Positions 1 to 8,754 are shown, counted from the first letter of the stretch. The stretch is DNA of 52,448 nt from Geomonas silvestris (GCF_014193515.1 NZ_BLXX01000021.1:1-52448), one strand, 5' to 3'. Numbers and translations: made by a program. The notes: a model not told the origin generated them from the sequence alone.

Positions 1-132
1 CGTCTCCAAGACTTGGTGCAGAGCGATCCCGGGGTGGAGGCTAGCCCTAAACCAGTTCTCGATCATTTACGAAGGTAGAATGCCCGTTATGTAGCCGATA
101 GGACATTTACACAAAATCCTTTACACCCCCTC
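1..132 (+). mobile_element. Right end of an IS256-family insertion sequence
   Basis: The first 132 bases look like the 3' end of an IS256 (mutator) family element. They hold the last codons of a transposase (2-94) followed by an A/C-rich terminal stretch at about 97-132, with GGACATTTACACAAAATCC and then TTTACACCCCC. That style of terminus (TTTACAC-type) is typical of IS256-family inverted repeats. The left end lies outside the window, so neither the inverted repeat nor a target-site duplication can be confirmed. The boundary is set where the 21-bp minisatellite begins. Confidence 0.6.
2..94 (+). CDS. IS256-family transposase, C-terminal fragment (cut by window edge)
   Basis: The frame starting at base 2 reads 30 residues to a TAG at 92-94. 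It contains the string IPGWRLALNQFSIIYEGR. IS256/mutator transposases characteristically end in a W-x-L-x-x-x-Q-x-S-I-x-x-E-G-R-like block, and this matches that tail. The catalytic DDE residues lie upstream, outside the window, so it cannot be said whether the element is intact. The other two forward frames give shorter or featureless peptides. Confidence 0.6.
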   Translation, partial: VSKTWCRAIPGWRLALNQFSIIYEGRMPVM

Positions 133-321
133 AACCGCTCTTGAGTAGCACACAATCGCTCTATGGTGGCACGCAACCGCTCTTGAGTGGCACGCAACCG
201 CTCTTTGGTGACACGCAACCGCTCTTTAGTGACACGCAACCGCTCTTGAGTGGCACACAATTGCTCTTTGGTGACACGCAACCGCTTTTGAGAAGCTCCC
301 AACCGCTCTTGAGAAGCTCTC
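133..321. repeat. 21-bp minisatellite, nine tandem units
   Basis: Nine consecutive 21-bp units start at 133, 154, 175, 196, 217, 238, 259, 280 and 301. Most begin AACCGCTCTT and end in a G-G/A-CACGC or CACAC block; the last two diverge to GAGAAGCTC. A degraded tenth copy may follow at 322-342. Because 21 is a multiple of three and the units lack stops, long frames stay open on both strands; the minus strand would encode a heptad-like Arg/Glu/Thr repeat (RVTKERL). No ribosome binding site or recognised protein goes with these frames, so I treat the stretch as non-coding DNA. It sits between the IS256 end and the hpnG-like stop codon. Confidence 0.85.
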
Positions 322-351
322 AACAACGCTTGCGGGCTGGTAATCCATTGC

Positions 352-1140
352 TTACGGCCTGTTGCCTCCGGTCGCGCCGCAGCCAGCGAGTGCTCCCAAG
401 GTGCGGTGCACTCCGTCTGCCAGGCTCTTGCCGGCGCGGCTCGTGTTGTCGGCGAGCCGGATCAGCTGGGGAATGATATACGGCTTGCGAAGCACTGTCC
501 AGAGCACCCGCGGCAGGCGGATCTTCAGTTCGGCATCGCAGAACTCATCGAGCGAAAAGCCGAGCTCCTCGTCGGCTGCGTCGCTGATGCAACGCAAGAC
601 CAGGGCTGGGATGCCGGCGCGAGCTGCCTCGGTCATGAAGGCGGCCGATTCCATATCCAGCACGGGGTGGGGAAGTTCGGCGGGTAGCCTTCCGCCCAAG
701 GCCGCTTTGCTGGTGATCGACGCCGCAGTAACAAGCGTCCCCTGCACCACACGCTGGCTCCCCGCGGTCAGGGTGTCGGAAACCACCCGGACCAGCGCGG
801 TGTCAGGCCTTGGTTGTTCGACGACCTGATCGGCATTCAGGAACAGCACCCGCTCCGCAAGGACAAGGTCCGCTACCTCTAATCCCGGCCGTACCGCTCC
901 GGTGAAGCCGAAGTTCAGCAGCAGTGCAGGTTGTGCCGCTTCGATGAGGGCACGGGTCGCTGCCTGGGCGTGGCGTGGCCCCATTCCGGACTCGATGAGC
1001 GTCACCGGCACGCCGGACACCTCGAAGCGGTACCAGTTGTACCCCTGGCGGTTCTCCCTGCGGGGCTTACCCACCTTGCGCAAGAGAGGAGCGATCTCCT
1101 CCGGCATGGCCGCCACCAATCCCAACCCAGTCATTTCCAT
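352..1140 (-). CDS. hpnG: Hopanoid-associated nucleoside phosphorylase-like protein (HpnG-like)
   Basis: This 262-residue protein belongs to the PNP/UDP phosphorylase-MTA/SAH nucleosidase superfamily. The glycine-rich GFTGAV block, the LDMESAAF block with its purine/ribose-contacting glutamate, and the later RCISD motif are all visible. In hopanoid clusters a family member, HpnG, removes adenine from adenosylhopane to give ribosylhopane, and hpnJ and hpnK adjacent here support that role. The ATG at 1140 is preferred because AAGGGGA lies just upstream; an ATG at 1203 would add 21 residues with no such site. It is transcribed divergently from hpnJ. A general nucleosidase is the main alternative; HpnG is inferred from context. 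Confidence 0.65.
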   Translation of the reverse strand: MEMTGLGLVAAMPEEIAPLLRKVGKPRRENRQGYNWYRFEVSGVPVTLIESGMGPRHAQAATRALIEAAQPALLLNFGFTGAVRPGLEVADLVLAERVLFLNADQVVEQPRPDTALVRVVSDTLTAGSQRVVQGTLVTAASITSKAALGGRLPAELPHPVLDMESAAFMTEAARAGIPALVLRCISDAADEELGFSLDEFCDAELKIRLPRVLWTVLRKPYIIPQLIRLADNTSRAGKSLADGVHRTLGALAGCGATGGNRP

Positions 1141-1222
1141 AACATCCCCTTTTCCTTGACTGCCGCGCACTTTAGCAGAGGGCGCCAGTCGTCGCAACGC
1201 CAAAACTCGGGGGGGTTTGGTC

Positions 1223-1251
1223 TTGACAAAAATCCAGTGCCGCTTTATTGT
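1223..1251 (+). promoter_or_regulatory. Sigma-70-type promoter for hpnJ
   Basis: TTGACA at 1223-1228 and TATTGT at 1246-1251 are separated by exactly 17 bases. The start codon of hpnJ follows at 1301, leaving a leader of about 40 bases with a ribosome binding site. The consensus -35 and ideal spacing make this a convincing site. Confidence 0.7.
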
Positions 1252-1300
1252 GACGGATTGTTTTTTAAAGAGACCCCATGCTGCGAAGGGAGCCGACTAT

Positions 1301-2719
<1,419 letters not shown>

Positions 2720-2723
2720 GGCA

Positions 2724-2915
2724 GGGACTAGGGGCTAGGGGCTAGGGACTAGGGACTAGGGACTAGGGACTAGGGACTAGGGAAAGTCAACGGCCCTGCA
2801 GTCACTGGTGACTGTAGTAAACAAGAGAGAGGAACGGGGAGCGGACTAGCTCGGCGTGGGTGAAGAATATGAGGGTTCGGGTTTTCCAGTCCCTAGCCCC
2901 TAGCCCCTAGTCCCT
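2724..2915. repeat. Heptanucleotide repeats in inverted orientation (GGGACTA / TAGTCCC)
   Basis: Eight tandem heptamers, mostly GGGACTA with two GGGGCTA, occupy 2724-2779. The reverse-complement version (TAGTCCC/TAGCCCC, about four units) occupies 2886-2915, immediately before the hpnK start codon. A transcript from hpnJ into hpnK could fold the two arms together around a loop of roughly 100 bases. That loop also holds a perfect short hairpin, CAGTCAC-TG-GTGACTG, at 2799-2814. The form recalls the short tandem heptanucleotide repeats of cyanobacteria, but the sequence differs. Function is unknown. Confidence 0.85.
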
Positions 2916-2922
2916 GAATTCA

Positions 2923-3789
2923 ATGCGACAACTCATCATCAACGCCGACGACTTCGGCTTAAGCCCTGGCGCCAACAAGGGGATCGTCAAGGCCTGGCAG
3001 GAGGGGATCCTCACCTCCACCTCGCTCATGGTGCGGGGTGCTGCGGCCCAGGAGGCCGTGGCGCTTGCCAAGGAAAACCCGGGGCTGCAGGTCGGCCTGC
3101 ACCTTACCCTGGTGCAGGGGCGCGGCGTGCTGCCGGCTCAGGGGCTTCCGGCCCTGGTGGACGACGGCGGCAACTTCGGCAACGATCCCGTGATGGCCGG
3201 CATGCGCTACTTCTTCCTGAAGCCCTTACGCAAGCAGCTCTTCAAGGAGATCGAGGCGCAGATCACCGCGTTCCTCGAGACGGGGCTGCCGCTTAGCCAC
3301 GTGGACGGCCACCTCAACATCCACATGCACCCGGCGGTGTTCGACGTCCTCGCCGAGCTCATGCCCAGGTACGGCATCAGCACCTTCCGCCTCTCGCGGG
3401 AGAACCTCTCGGCGAACCTCGCCGTGGACCGCCAGCGGCTGGTCGGCAAGTGCGCCGACGCCTTCATCTTCGCCAGTCTCGCCAAGCGCTGCCGCCCTCA
3501 GCTGGACCGTCTGGGGATTCGCTACGCCGGGGAGGTGAAGGGGCTGCTCAACTCGGGGCGGATGACCGAGGAGTACCTGCTCCAGGCGTTGGACAGCGTG
3601 GGCGAGGGGCTCACCGAGATCTATTTCCATCCCGGCTGCCGCCCCTGCGCGGAGTTGGACCGCTGGATGCCCGAGTACCGTCACGACGAGGAACTGGCGG
3701 CTCTCACCAGCAAAAAGGTGACGGCCAAGCTGGCCCAGTCGGGGATCACCCTGAGAAACTACCGAGGAGAAGAGAAGAGCTATGCTTAA
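2923..3789 (+). CDS. hpnK: Hopanoid biosynthesis protein HpnK (YdjC/ChbG-family deacetylase)
   Basis: This 288-residue protein is of the YdjC/ChbG carbohydrate deacetylase type. It has the N-terminal INADDFGLS metal-binding motif, HLTLVQG near residue 62, the DGHLNIHMHP histidine motif near 128-137, and IYFHPGC near the C-terminus. HpnK is linked to modification of the sugar or cyclitol head group of composite hopanoids, and the preceding hpnJ supports this. No Shine-Dalgarno sequence lies before the ATG: the upstream DNA is the right arm of the heptamer repeat, so initiation may be weak or depend on RNA structure. The last 8 bases overlap the next gene. Confidence 0.85.
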   Translation: MRQLIINADDFGLSPGANKGIVKAWQEGILTSTSLMVRGAAAQEAVALAKENPGLQVGLHLTLVQGRGVLPAQGLPALVDDGGNFGNDPVMAGMRYFFLKPLRKQLFKEIEAQITAFLETGLPLSHVDGHLNIHMHPAVFDVLAELMPRYGISTFRLSRENLSANLAVDRQRLVGKCADAFIFASLAKRCRPQLDRLGIRYAGEVKGLLNSGRMTEEYLLQALDSVGEGLTEIYFHPGCRPCAELDRWMPEYRHDEELAALTSKKVTAKLAQSGITLRNYRGEEKSYA

Positions 3790-4162
3790 GACAGTTGTCG
3801 TAATGCTGGTGGCGGTAACGGCGGGGACGATCGGGGATATCCTTCTGGCGCGCGGGATGAAGGAGTTGGGTGACCTCTCGACGATGAACCTGAAGGGGAT
3901 ACTCAACGTGGCGCTGCAGGCGCTGAGTTCCCCAAAGCTTATGTTCGGCACCGTCATGCTGGCAATCTTCTTCTTCCTCTGGCTTGCGGTGCTATCCTGG
4001 GAGGACCTCTCGGTCGCGCTCCCCATGCAGGCGCTCAACTACATCCTGGTTGCCTTCCTGTCCCAGTACTTCCTGCATGAGGTGGTGACCCCGATGCGCT
4101 GGGCCGGCACCGTGCTGGTCGCCATCGGCGTGGTGATGATCACCAAAAGCGGCGGGGCCTAA
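3782..4162 (+). CDS. Small DMT-superfamily (EamA/SMR-like) membrane transporter
   Basis: This 126-residue protein has four predicted membrane segments (about 2-20, 35-55, 59-80 and 97-122) and ends in the VLVAIGVVMITK pattern common to the EamA/SMR drug-metabolite superfamily, resembling half-size ArnE/F-type flippase subunits. Its ATG overlaps the end of hpnK by 8 bases (TATGCTTAA), so the two are translationally coupled. A role in moving a hopanoid or lipid-linked sugar is a reasonable inference from that coupling, but substrate specificity cannot be read from the sequence. It is followed by a strong terminator. Confidence 0.7.
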   Translation: MLKTVVVMLVAVTAGTIGDILLARGMKELGDLSTMNLKGILNVALQALSSPKLMFGTVMLAIFFFLWLAVLSWEDLSVALPMQALNYILVAFLSQYFLHEVVTPMRWAGTVLVAIGVVMITKSGGA

Positions 4163-4194
4163 GCGGAAGACCGGGCTGCAGCAGAAATGACGAA

Positions 4195-4225
4195 GGCCGC
4201 GCTCGGGAAGGAGCGCGGCCTTTTT
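4195..4225 (+). terminator. Rho-independent terminator of the hpn operon
   Basis: GGCCGCGCTC at 4195-4204 pairs perfectly with GAGCGCGGCC at 4211-4220 around a 6-base loop and is followed by TTTTT. Confidence 0.85.
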
Positions 4226-4270
4226 GCTTCTTCAAAAACTTCCGCAGGGGAACCTTCGCCGTGGCGCTGG

Positions 4271-4870
4271 TCAGAGCCAGATATCCTGCGACGGGAGAGT
4301 GAGTTCCTGGATCTCAATCGCCTTCAGCCAGCAGTTACGGTCGCGCTGGGCCAACCGCTCGCTGCTGCTGCGCTCCACTTTCCTCAGGTAGACGGCGAAG
4401 TCGCCGTTTGAGAAGTGGATTACCCGCCCCTTGTCGCCCCCCAGCTCCTGCGCCTGGATCGGAATGCGCTCATCCTCGAGAAAATCGTGGATGAACCGGC
4501 AGTTCACTTCGCCGACGCAGAAAAAGTTGCCGATGGCGCCGGTGCGCTGCAGGATGGTGGCGCCGCCGAAAACCTTGGCCTGCAGCTTTTTGCGCTCAGC
4601 CCCCAGGTGCATCATCTCGTTGATGAGGAGTTCCATCGCCTGGATGCCGTAGCGCCCCGCATCGGTGCGGTAGTGCGGCAGATCTCTCGAATAGCGCCGG
4701 TTGCTGAGCATGAAGTGGTTCATCCCCACCACGCGGTGCACGGGGTCGTAGAGGCAGGCGGCGACGCAGGAACCAAGGAGCGTGGATATGGTCACCGGCT
4801 CCTTGGAAGCGTACAGCTCGCCAGGTTCCAGCGTTACATGTTTGAACCTGCCGAGCGTTTCTATTTTCAT
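4271..4870 (-). CDS. cheD: Chemoreceptor glutamine deamidase CheD
   Basis: This 199-residue protein is a CheD family member, which deamidates specific glutamines of methyl-accepting chemotaxis proteins and can interact with CheC-type phosphatases. The signature STLLGSCVAACLYD carries the catalytic Cys35, and GMNHFML carries His52; the 17-residue Cys-His spacing matches the Cys27-His44 pair of the structurally known enzyme. The residue aligning with the third catalytic position (normally Thr) appears to be Ser29. It stands alone here; the only other chemotaxis gene nearby is cheX at 10235. The start at 4870 has only a weak ribosome binding site. Confidence 0.9.
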   Translation of the reverse strand: MKIETLGRFKHVTLEPGELYASKEPVTISTLLGSCVAACLYDPVHRVVGMNHFMLSNRRYSRDLPHYRTDAGRYGIQAMELLINEMMHLGAERKKLQAKVFGGATILQRTGAIGNFFCVGEVNCRFIHDFLEDERIPIQAQELGGDKGRVIHFSNGDFAVYLRKVERSSSERLAQRDRNCWLKAIEIQELTLPSQDIWL

Positions 4871-4923
4871 GAAGGTGGTTCTCTCGGGGCGCTATTGAGC
4901 AATGGTTTCAAGGGCAAGAGAGC

Positions 4924-4951
4924 ATTCTATCATCATGAGACGAAGGGACAA
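4924..4951 (-). promoter_or_regulatory. Sigma-70-type promoter for cheD
   Basis: On the minus strand TTGTCC (4951-4946) and TAGAAT (4929-4924) are separated by 16 bases, about 55 bases before the cheD start. Confidence 0.5.
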
Positions 4952-5002
4952 TCTTCACCTTTTCACTTGAAAAGTAATTCAGCTTGAGGCTAATCTGTAC
5001 CG

Positions 5003-5770
5003 ATGAAAAACTTACTCCGTTCGACACTGCTTCTTTTCTCCCTTATCGGCAGCCTGGGCATTTTCTCCAGCACTTCTGAGGCATCCTCGCTCACCGTCCC
5101 TGAACGCCTGGTGTACGACATCAGCTGGACCGGGATCAAGGCCGGTACCGCCATCCAGGAAGTCACCCTGCGGGACGGCGACCTGCACATCGTCTCCACG
5201 GTGCACTCGGCCGGGTGGCTCAGTCCCATCTTTCCGGTGGACGACCGGACCGAGTCGGTGGTGGCCCGCGGCAACGGGGCCGAGGCGATCGGCATGCCGA
5301 AGACCTACCACGAAAAGATCAACGAGGGGAGTTTCCACACCCTGAAGGACGCGCACTTCGATCCGGTTAATCTGAAGGTGTCCTCCAAGGACCACCTGAA
5401 GAAGACCGAGAAGACCGACAGCATCACCGCGAAGACCTTCGACAGTCTCTCCTGCATCTACTTCGTCCGCACCAGCGAGCTGGTGGTGGGGAAGTCCCTC
5501 TTCGTGGAGATCTACGACTTCAAGAGGCTCTGGAACACCGAGGTGCAGGTGGTGCGGCACGAAGAGCTCAAGACTCCGGTGGGGAAATTCAAGACCATCG
5601 TAGTGAGGCCGCTTTTGAAAAGCGACGGCTTCTTCGCCCGTACCGGGGAGGTGACCGTTTGGCTCACCGATGACGAGCGCCGCATCCCGGTGAAGATGAC
5701 CACCAAGGTGAAGCTGGGGAAGATCACGGCGACCCTGGTCGGGGGGAGTTACTGGCCCGAAGCGAAGTAG
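5003..5770 (+). CDS. DUF3108 envelope protein
   Basis: This 255-residue protein has a classical signal peptide (KNLLRS, a hydrophobic core, then SEASS near residue 28) and a DUF3108-type beta-rich domain (LVYDISWTGIKAGTA near the start, VWLTDDERRIPVKM near the end). DUF3108 proteins are exported Gram-negative proteins of unsettled function, and nothing here narrows it. The ATG at 5003 fixes the signal peptide but has no Shine-Dalgarno sequence. A TTGAAA/TAATCT pair (4967-4972 and 4991-4996) lies so close that a promoter there would give an almost leaderless mRNA. It converges with the cupin gene on a shared terminator. Confidence 0.75.
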   Translation: MKNLLRSTLLLFSLIGSLGIFSSTSEASSLTVPERLVYDISWTGIKAGTAIQEVTLRDGDLHIVSTVHSAGWLSPIFPVDDRTESVVARGNGAEAIGMPKTYHEKINEGSFHTLKDAHFDPVNLKVSSKDHLKKTEKTDSITAKTFDSLSCIYFVRTSELVVGKSLFVEIYDFKRLWNTEVQVVRHEELKTPVGKFKTIVVRPLLKSDGFFARTGEVTVWLTDDERRIPVKMTTKVKLGKITATLVGGSYWPEAK

Positions 5771-5782
5771 AAAAGGGTACCG

Positions 5783-5827
5783 AAAAAAAAGGCCCCGGCG
5801 GCAGCACCTGCCCCGGGGCCTTTTTTT
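5783..5827. terminator. Bidirectional terminator between DUF3108 and cupin genes
   Basis: GGCCCCGG at 5791-5798 pairs with CCGGGGCC at 5813-5820. An A8 run precedes it and a T7 run follows, so it can stop transcription from either side. Confidence 0.9.
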
Positions 5828-5831
5828 GTTT

Positions 5832-6341
5832 TCAGCTTCGGGTGTACCGAGTGATCAGCTCGGTGGCGTGCGGGTAGCGCTCAAGAAGCTCTGCTGCGCG
5901 CGGCATCCGGAAATCGTCGAAATCGAACCCCGGTGCGACCAGGCAGCTGGTCAGGGTGAAGGCGCCGAGGCTCCGGGCGGCCTGCGGCACCTCTGGTGGT
6001 ACCACGATGAGCGACTCTCCCGGCTCTCCCGGAGCGGCAAGCGTGAGCAGCTGCGGCTCCGGGTCGAGCAGAGCCAACTCGAGCGGCGCACCTGCCAGGT
6101 GGATCCAGACCTCCTCGCTGGTCACACTATGGAAGGCGGAGAAGTCGCCCTCCTTGAGCAGGAAGTAGATGGCGGTGAGCGCCACCCGCTCGCCGGGATA
6201 GCCCTGAGGTGTTCCTACCGATCTTCCCGAGCGGTGTACTTCTGCGAACCACCCACCTTCCGGGTGCGGTTGCAGCCCGTAGCGCGCGATGAGCGCCTCG
6301 GCGTCGGCCGCGGCTTGTTCCCGATCCTTCCTCTGCGTCAT
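5832..6341 (-). CDS. DUF985 (cupin_5) family protein
   Basis: This 169-residue protein is a single cupin domain of the DUF985 type: HPEGGWFAEVHRS near residue 30, FHSVTSEEVWIHLAG, and a C-terminal VAPGFDFDDFRMP. These small beta-barrel proteins resemble sugar-binding or isomerase cupins, but no reaction is established for most members. The ATG at 6341 is chosen because AAAGGAGAAACTGTA precedes it; the open frame continues upstream to 6485, but that extra stretch overlaps a G-rich palindromic repeat and lacks a start signal. Confidence 0.8.
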   Translation of the reverse strand: MTQRKDREQAAADAEALIARYGLQPHPEGGWFAEVHRSGRSVGTPQGYPGERVALTAIYFLLKEGDFSAFHSVTSEEVWIHLAGAPLELALLDPEPQLLTLAAPGEPGESLIVVPPEVPQAARSLGAFTLTSCLVAPGFDFDDFRMPRAAELLERYPHATELITRYTRS

Positions 6342-6380
6342 TACAGTTTCTCCTTTACCTCGCGTAACCTTTCCTGCCAG

Positions 6381-6406
6381 TCCCCTCTTCCCTTGCGGGA
6401 GGGGGA
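6381..6406. repeat. G-rich palindromic intergenic repeat, copy 1
   Basis: An imperfect palindrome, CCCCTCTTCCC-TTGC-GGGAGGGGG, lies between asnS and the cupin gene. Related palindromes occur at 10816-10838, 38708-38733 and 38790-38811, so this appears to be a dispersed REP-like element. Confidence 0.55.
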
Positions 6407-6471
6407 CTTCCCGAATTTTCATGGATGAGTTCTTGAAGATGGGGTACCAGGATCTCTGCGTGAATTCTGGT

Positions 6472-7857
6472 CTAGAACTCGGCATGCCGCGGCGTGCGCG
6501 GGAAGGGGATCACGTCCCTTATGTTCTCCATGCCGGTCAGGTACATGATGAGCCGCTCGAAACCGAGGCCGAAACCGGCGTGCGGGGTGGTGCCCCAGCG
6601 GCGGCTGTCCAGGTACCAGGAAAGGCTCTCCGGGTCGACCCCTGTCTCCTGCATGCGCGCGGTGAGCCGGTCCAGGCGCTCCTCGCGCTGGCTTCCGCCG
6701 ATGATCTCGCCCACCTTGGGGACCAAGAGGTCCATGGCGGCCACTGTCTTCCCGTCGTCGTTCTGGCGCATGTAGAAGGCCTTGATCTCTTTGGGGTAGT
6801 TGAGGATGAAGACCGGTCCGCCCACCACCTGCTCGGTGAGGTAGCGCTCGTGCTCGGACTGCAGGTCGAGCCCCCACTCCACGGGGAACTGGAAGGAGAC
6901 CGGTGCCTTCTTGAGGCGCTCGATCGCCTCGCCGTACTCCATGCGGGCAAAGGAGGCGCTGGCTACCGCCTCGATGCGCTCGATCAGCCCCTTGTCGATC
7001 TGGGTGTTGAAGAACTGTATGTCCTCGGCGCAGTTGTTGAGGGCATGGCTGCAAAGGCGCTTGAAGAAGCTCTCCGCCAGGTCGGCGTCGTCGTTCAGGT
7101 CGGCAAAGGCCATCTCGGGCTCGATCATCCAGAACTCGGCGGCGTGGCGCGCGGTGTTGGAGTTCTCGGCGCGGAAGGTGGGGCCGAAGGTGTAGATGTC
7201 GGAGAAGGCCTGGGCGAAGAGTTCCCCCTCCAGTTGGCCGCTTACGGTAAGTCCCGTCGCCCGGGAGAAGAAGTCCTGCGAGAAGTCGACGGCGCCGTTT
7301 AAAAGCGGCGGCTTGGCGAGATCGAGCGTGGTGACCCGGAACAGCTCGCCGGCCCCCTCGCAGTCGTTCGCCGTGATGATCGGGGTGTGCACGTAGAGAA
7401 AGCCGCGCTCGGCAAAGAAGCGGTGCACCTCCTGGGCCAGCGAGGAGCGGACCCGAAACACGGCGCCGAAGGTGTTGCTGCGCAGCCTCAGGTGCGCGAT
7501 GGTGCGCAGGAACTCGAAGCTGTGCCGCTTCTTCTGCATCGGGTAGCTCTCGTCAGCTCCGCCCACCACCTCCACCTGGGCCGCCCTGAGCTCGAGTGCC
7601 TGTCCGGCGGCCGGGGACTCCTGCAAAAGACCAGTCACGGCGATGGCTGCGCCGGTACCCAGTCCACAGACCTCAGCGAAGTTCACCAGGTCCGGTTCCG
7701 CCACCACCTGAAGCCCCGCCAGGCTGGAGCCGTCGTTGAGCTGGATGAAGCAGACGCCCTTGCCGGTTCTGACGCTGCGCACCCACCCTTTCACGAGACA
7801 TTCGCTCCCCGGCTTTCCTTCACTGAGTGCCTGTTTCAGCTTGCTGCGTGCGGTCAT
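6472..7857 (-). CDS. asnS: Asparaginyl-tRNA synthetase
   Basis: This 461-residue class IIb synthetase charges tRNA-Asn. An N-terminal OB-fold anticodon-binding domain (about 20-115, with GWVRSVRTGKGVCFIQLNDG) precedes the catalytic core with motif 2 (FRAENSNTARHAAEFWMIEPE) and motif 3 (GFGLGFERLIMYLTG). The substitutions favour AsnRS over AspRS and the length is typical. The ATG at 7857 is preferred over one 8 codons upstream because GAGGGAG sits 8 bases before it. It is a monocistronic minus-strand gene with its own promoter, divergent from the PDZ/glutaredoxin pair. Confidence 0.95.
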   Translation of the reverse strand: MTARSKLKQALSEGKPGSECLVKGWVRSVRTGKGVCFIQLNDGSSLAGLQVVAEPDLVNFAEVCGLGTGAAIAVTGLLQESPAAGQALELRAAQVEVVGGADESYPMQKKRHSFEFLRTIAHLRLRSNTFGAVFRVRSSLAQEVHRFFAERGFLYVHTPIITANDCEGAGELFRVTTLDLAKPPLLNGAVDFSQDFFSRATGLTVSGQLEGELFAQAFSDIYTFGPTFRAENSNTARHAAEFWMIEPEMAFADLNDDADLAESFFKRLCSHALNNCAEDIQFFNTQIDKGLIERIEAVASASFARMEYGEAIERLKKAPVSFQFPVEWGLDLQSEHERYLTEQVVGGPVFILNYPKEIKAFYMRQNDDGKTVAAMDLLVPKVGEIIGGSQREERLDRLTARMQETGVDPESLSWYLDSRRWGTTPHAGFGLGFERLIMYLTGMENIRDVIPFPRTPRHAEF

Positions 7858-7892
7858 AGGAAATTCTCCCTCTTGAAGCAAAAAGATTTCCT

Positions 7893-7921
7893 ATTTTAGC
7901 ACAGCGTAATGAGGTCGGCAA
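7893..7921 (-). promoter_or_regulatory. Sigma-70-type promoter for asnS
   Basis: On the minus strand TTGCCG (7921-7916) and TAAAAT (7898-7893) are separated by 17 bases, with the asnS ATG about 35 bases downstream. Confidence 0.6.
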
Positions 7922-7929
7922 AACCATAG

Positions 7930-7957
7930 TTGACAGTGATGGGAAGCTTCGTATAAC
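7930..7957 (+). promoter_or_regulatory. Sigma-70-type promoter for the PDZ/glutaredoxin pair
   Basis: TTGACA at 7930-7935 and TATAAC at 7952-7957 are separated by 16 bases. The start codon of the PDZ gene at 7968 follows very closely, so the leader would be only a few bases and the mRNA possibly leaderless. Confidence 0.6.
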
Positions 7958-7967
7958 TTAACTGTCC

Positions 7968-8360
7968 ATGATCAGACGCGTCTTTATCACTCTCGTGCTG
8001 CTTTTGAGCCTTGCGGCCGGCGCCTGGGGGGGCAACTCCCCGCGCGACTTCGGCGGCGTGGGGATCGACGGGGTGCCCCGCTCGGACGGCACCATCGTGG
8101 TGCGCCAGCTGGTGACGGGTGGGCCCGCGCACCTGGCTGGAGTCAGACCCGGCGACGTCATCACCCGCATCGACGGCAAGGCCACCTTCGGCAGCGACTT
8201 CAGGGACATGGTGGAACGCCGCTTGCGCGGCCGCGCCGGAACAGCGGTCCTCATCCAGGTGAGGCGCCCCGGCGAATCCAAGACCTTAACCTTCAACCTG
8301 GTGCGCCGGCAGCTGGAGATCCCCGCGTCAGGGAAGAAGAACCATAAAAAGGGGGAATGA
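7968..8360 (+). CDS. Secreted single-PDZ-domain protein
   Basis: This 130-residue protein has a signal peptide (about 1-21, MIRRVF then a Leu-rich core) and one PDZ domain (about 28-115) with GVGIDGV, GGPAHLAGVRPGDVI and RIDGKA as the carboxylate-loop and core strands. There is no protease domain, so it probably acts as a peptide-binding adaptor in the periplasm. Its stop codon overlaps the next start (ATGA), coupling it to the periplasmic glutaredoxin-like gene, which suggests a shared envelope quality-control or redox role; that is inference. Confidence 0.75.
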   Translation: MIRRVFITLVLLLSLAAGAWGGNSPRDFGGVGIDGVPRSDGTIVVRQLVTGGPAHLAGVRPGDVITRIDGKATFGSDFRDMVERRLRGRAGTAVLIQVRRPGESKTLTFNLVRRQLEIPASGKKNHKKGE

Positions 8361-8728
8361 TGCGGATCCTTACCACTGTCCTTTTGGCCGTCGCTCTGGT
8401 GTTCGGCAGTTTTACCGCCCAGGCGGGCGAACTGCAGCAAAGCCCGATATCTCCGAAGAGCACACCGAAACTGAAGTACCCAAAGGTGGTCCTCTACTCT
8501 GCCTCCTGGTGCCCGCACTGCAAGGCGGCCAAGGAGTACTTCACCAGGAACAACATCCCCTTCATCAACAGGGACGTGGAGCTGGACCCCGCCGCCATGG
8601 CCGAGGTGACCGACAAGTACAAGAGCCAGGGGGTTCCCCTGATCGTCCTGGGTGACGATGCGGTGGTGCTCAAGGGGTTCAGCGAGGCGCGTTTCGAGAA
8701 GGCGGTGGAGAAGTTGAAGAAAAAGTAG
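8357..8728 (+). CDS. Periplasmic glutaredoxin/thioredoxin-fold protein
   Basis: This 123-residue protein has an N-terminal signal peptide (about 1-23, ending AQAG) and a glutaredoxin-like domain containing the redox motif CPHC within YSASWCPHCKAAKEYF, followed by NIPFINRDVELD and the cis-proline loop GVPLIV. Glutaredoxins are usually cytoplasmic, so an exported form with CPHC (the DsbA active-site sequence) points to thiol-disulphide chemistry in the periplasm. It starts within the stop codon of the PDZ gene (ATGATG) and ends before a terminator. Whether it oxidises, reduces or isomerises cannot be told from sequence. Confidence 0.8.
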   Translation: MMRILTTVLLAVALVFGSFTAQAGELQQSPISPKSTPKLKYPKVVLYSASWCPHCKAAKEYFTRNNIPFINRDVELDPAAMAEVTDKYKSQGVPLIVLGDDAVVLKGFSEARFEKAVEKLKKK

Positions 8729-8754
8729 CGACGAGCCAATGGCTTGCACGAGTG

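Noticed and set aside
133..321. CRISPR array
   Set aside because: Units are contiguous with no unique spacers and no cas genes are present.
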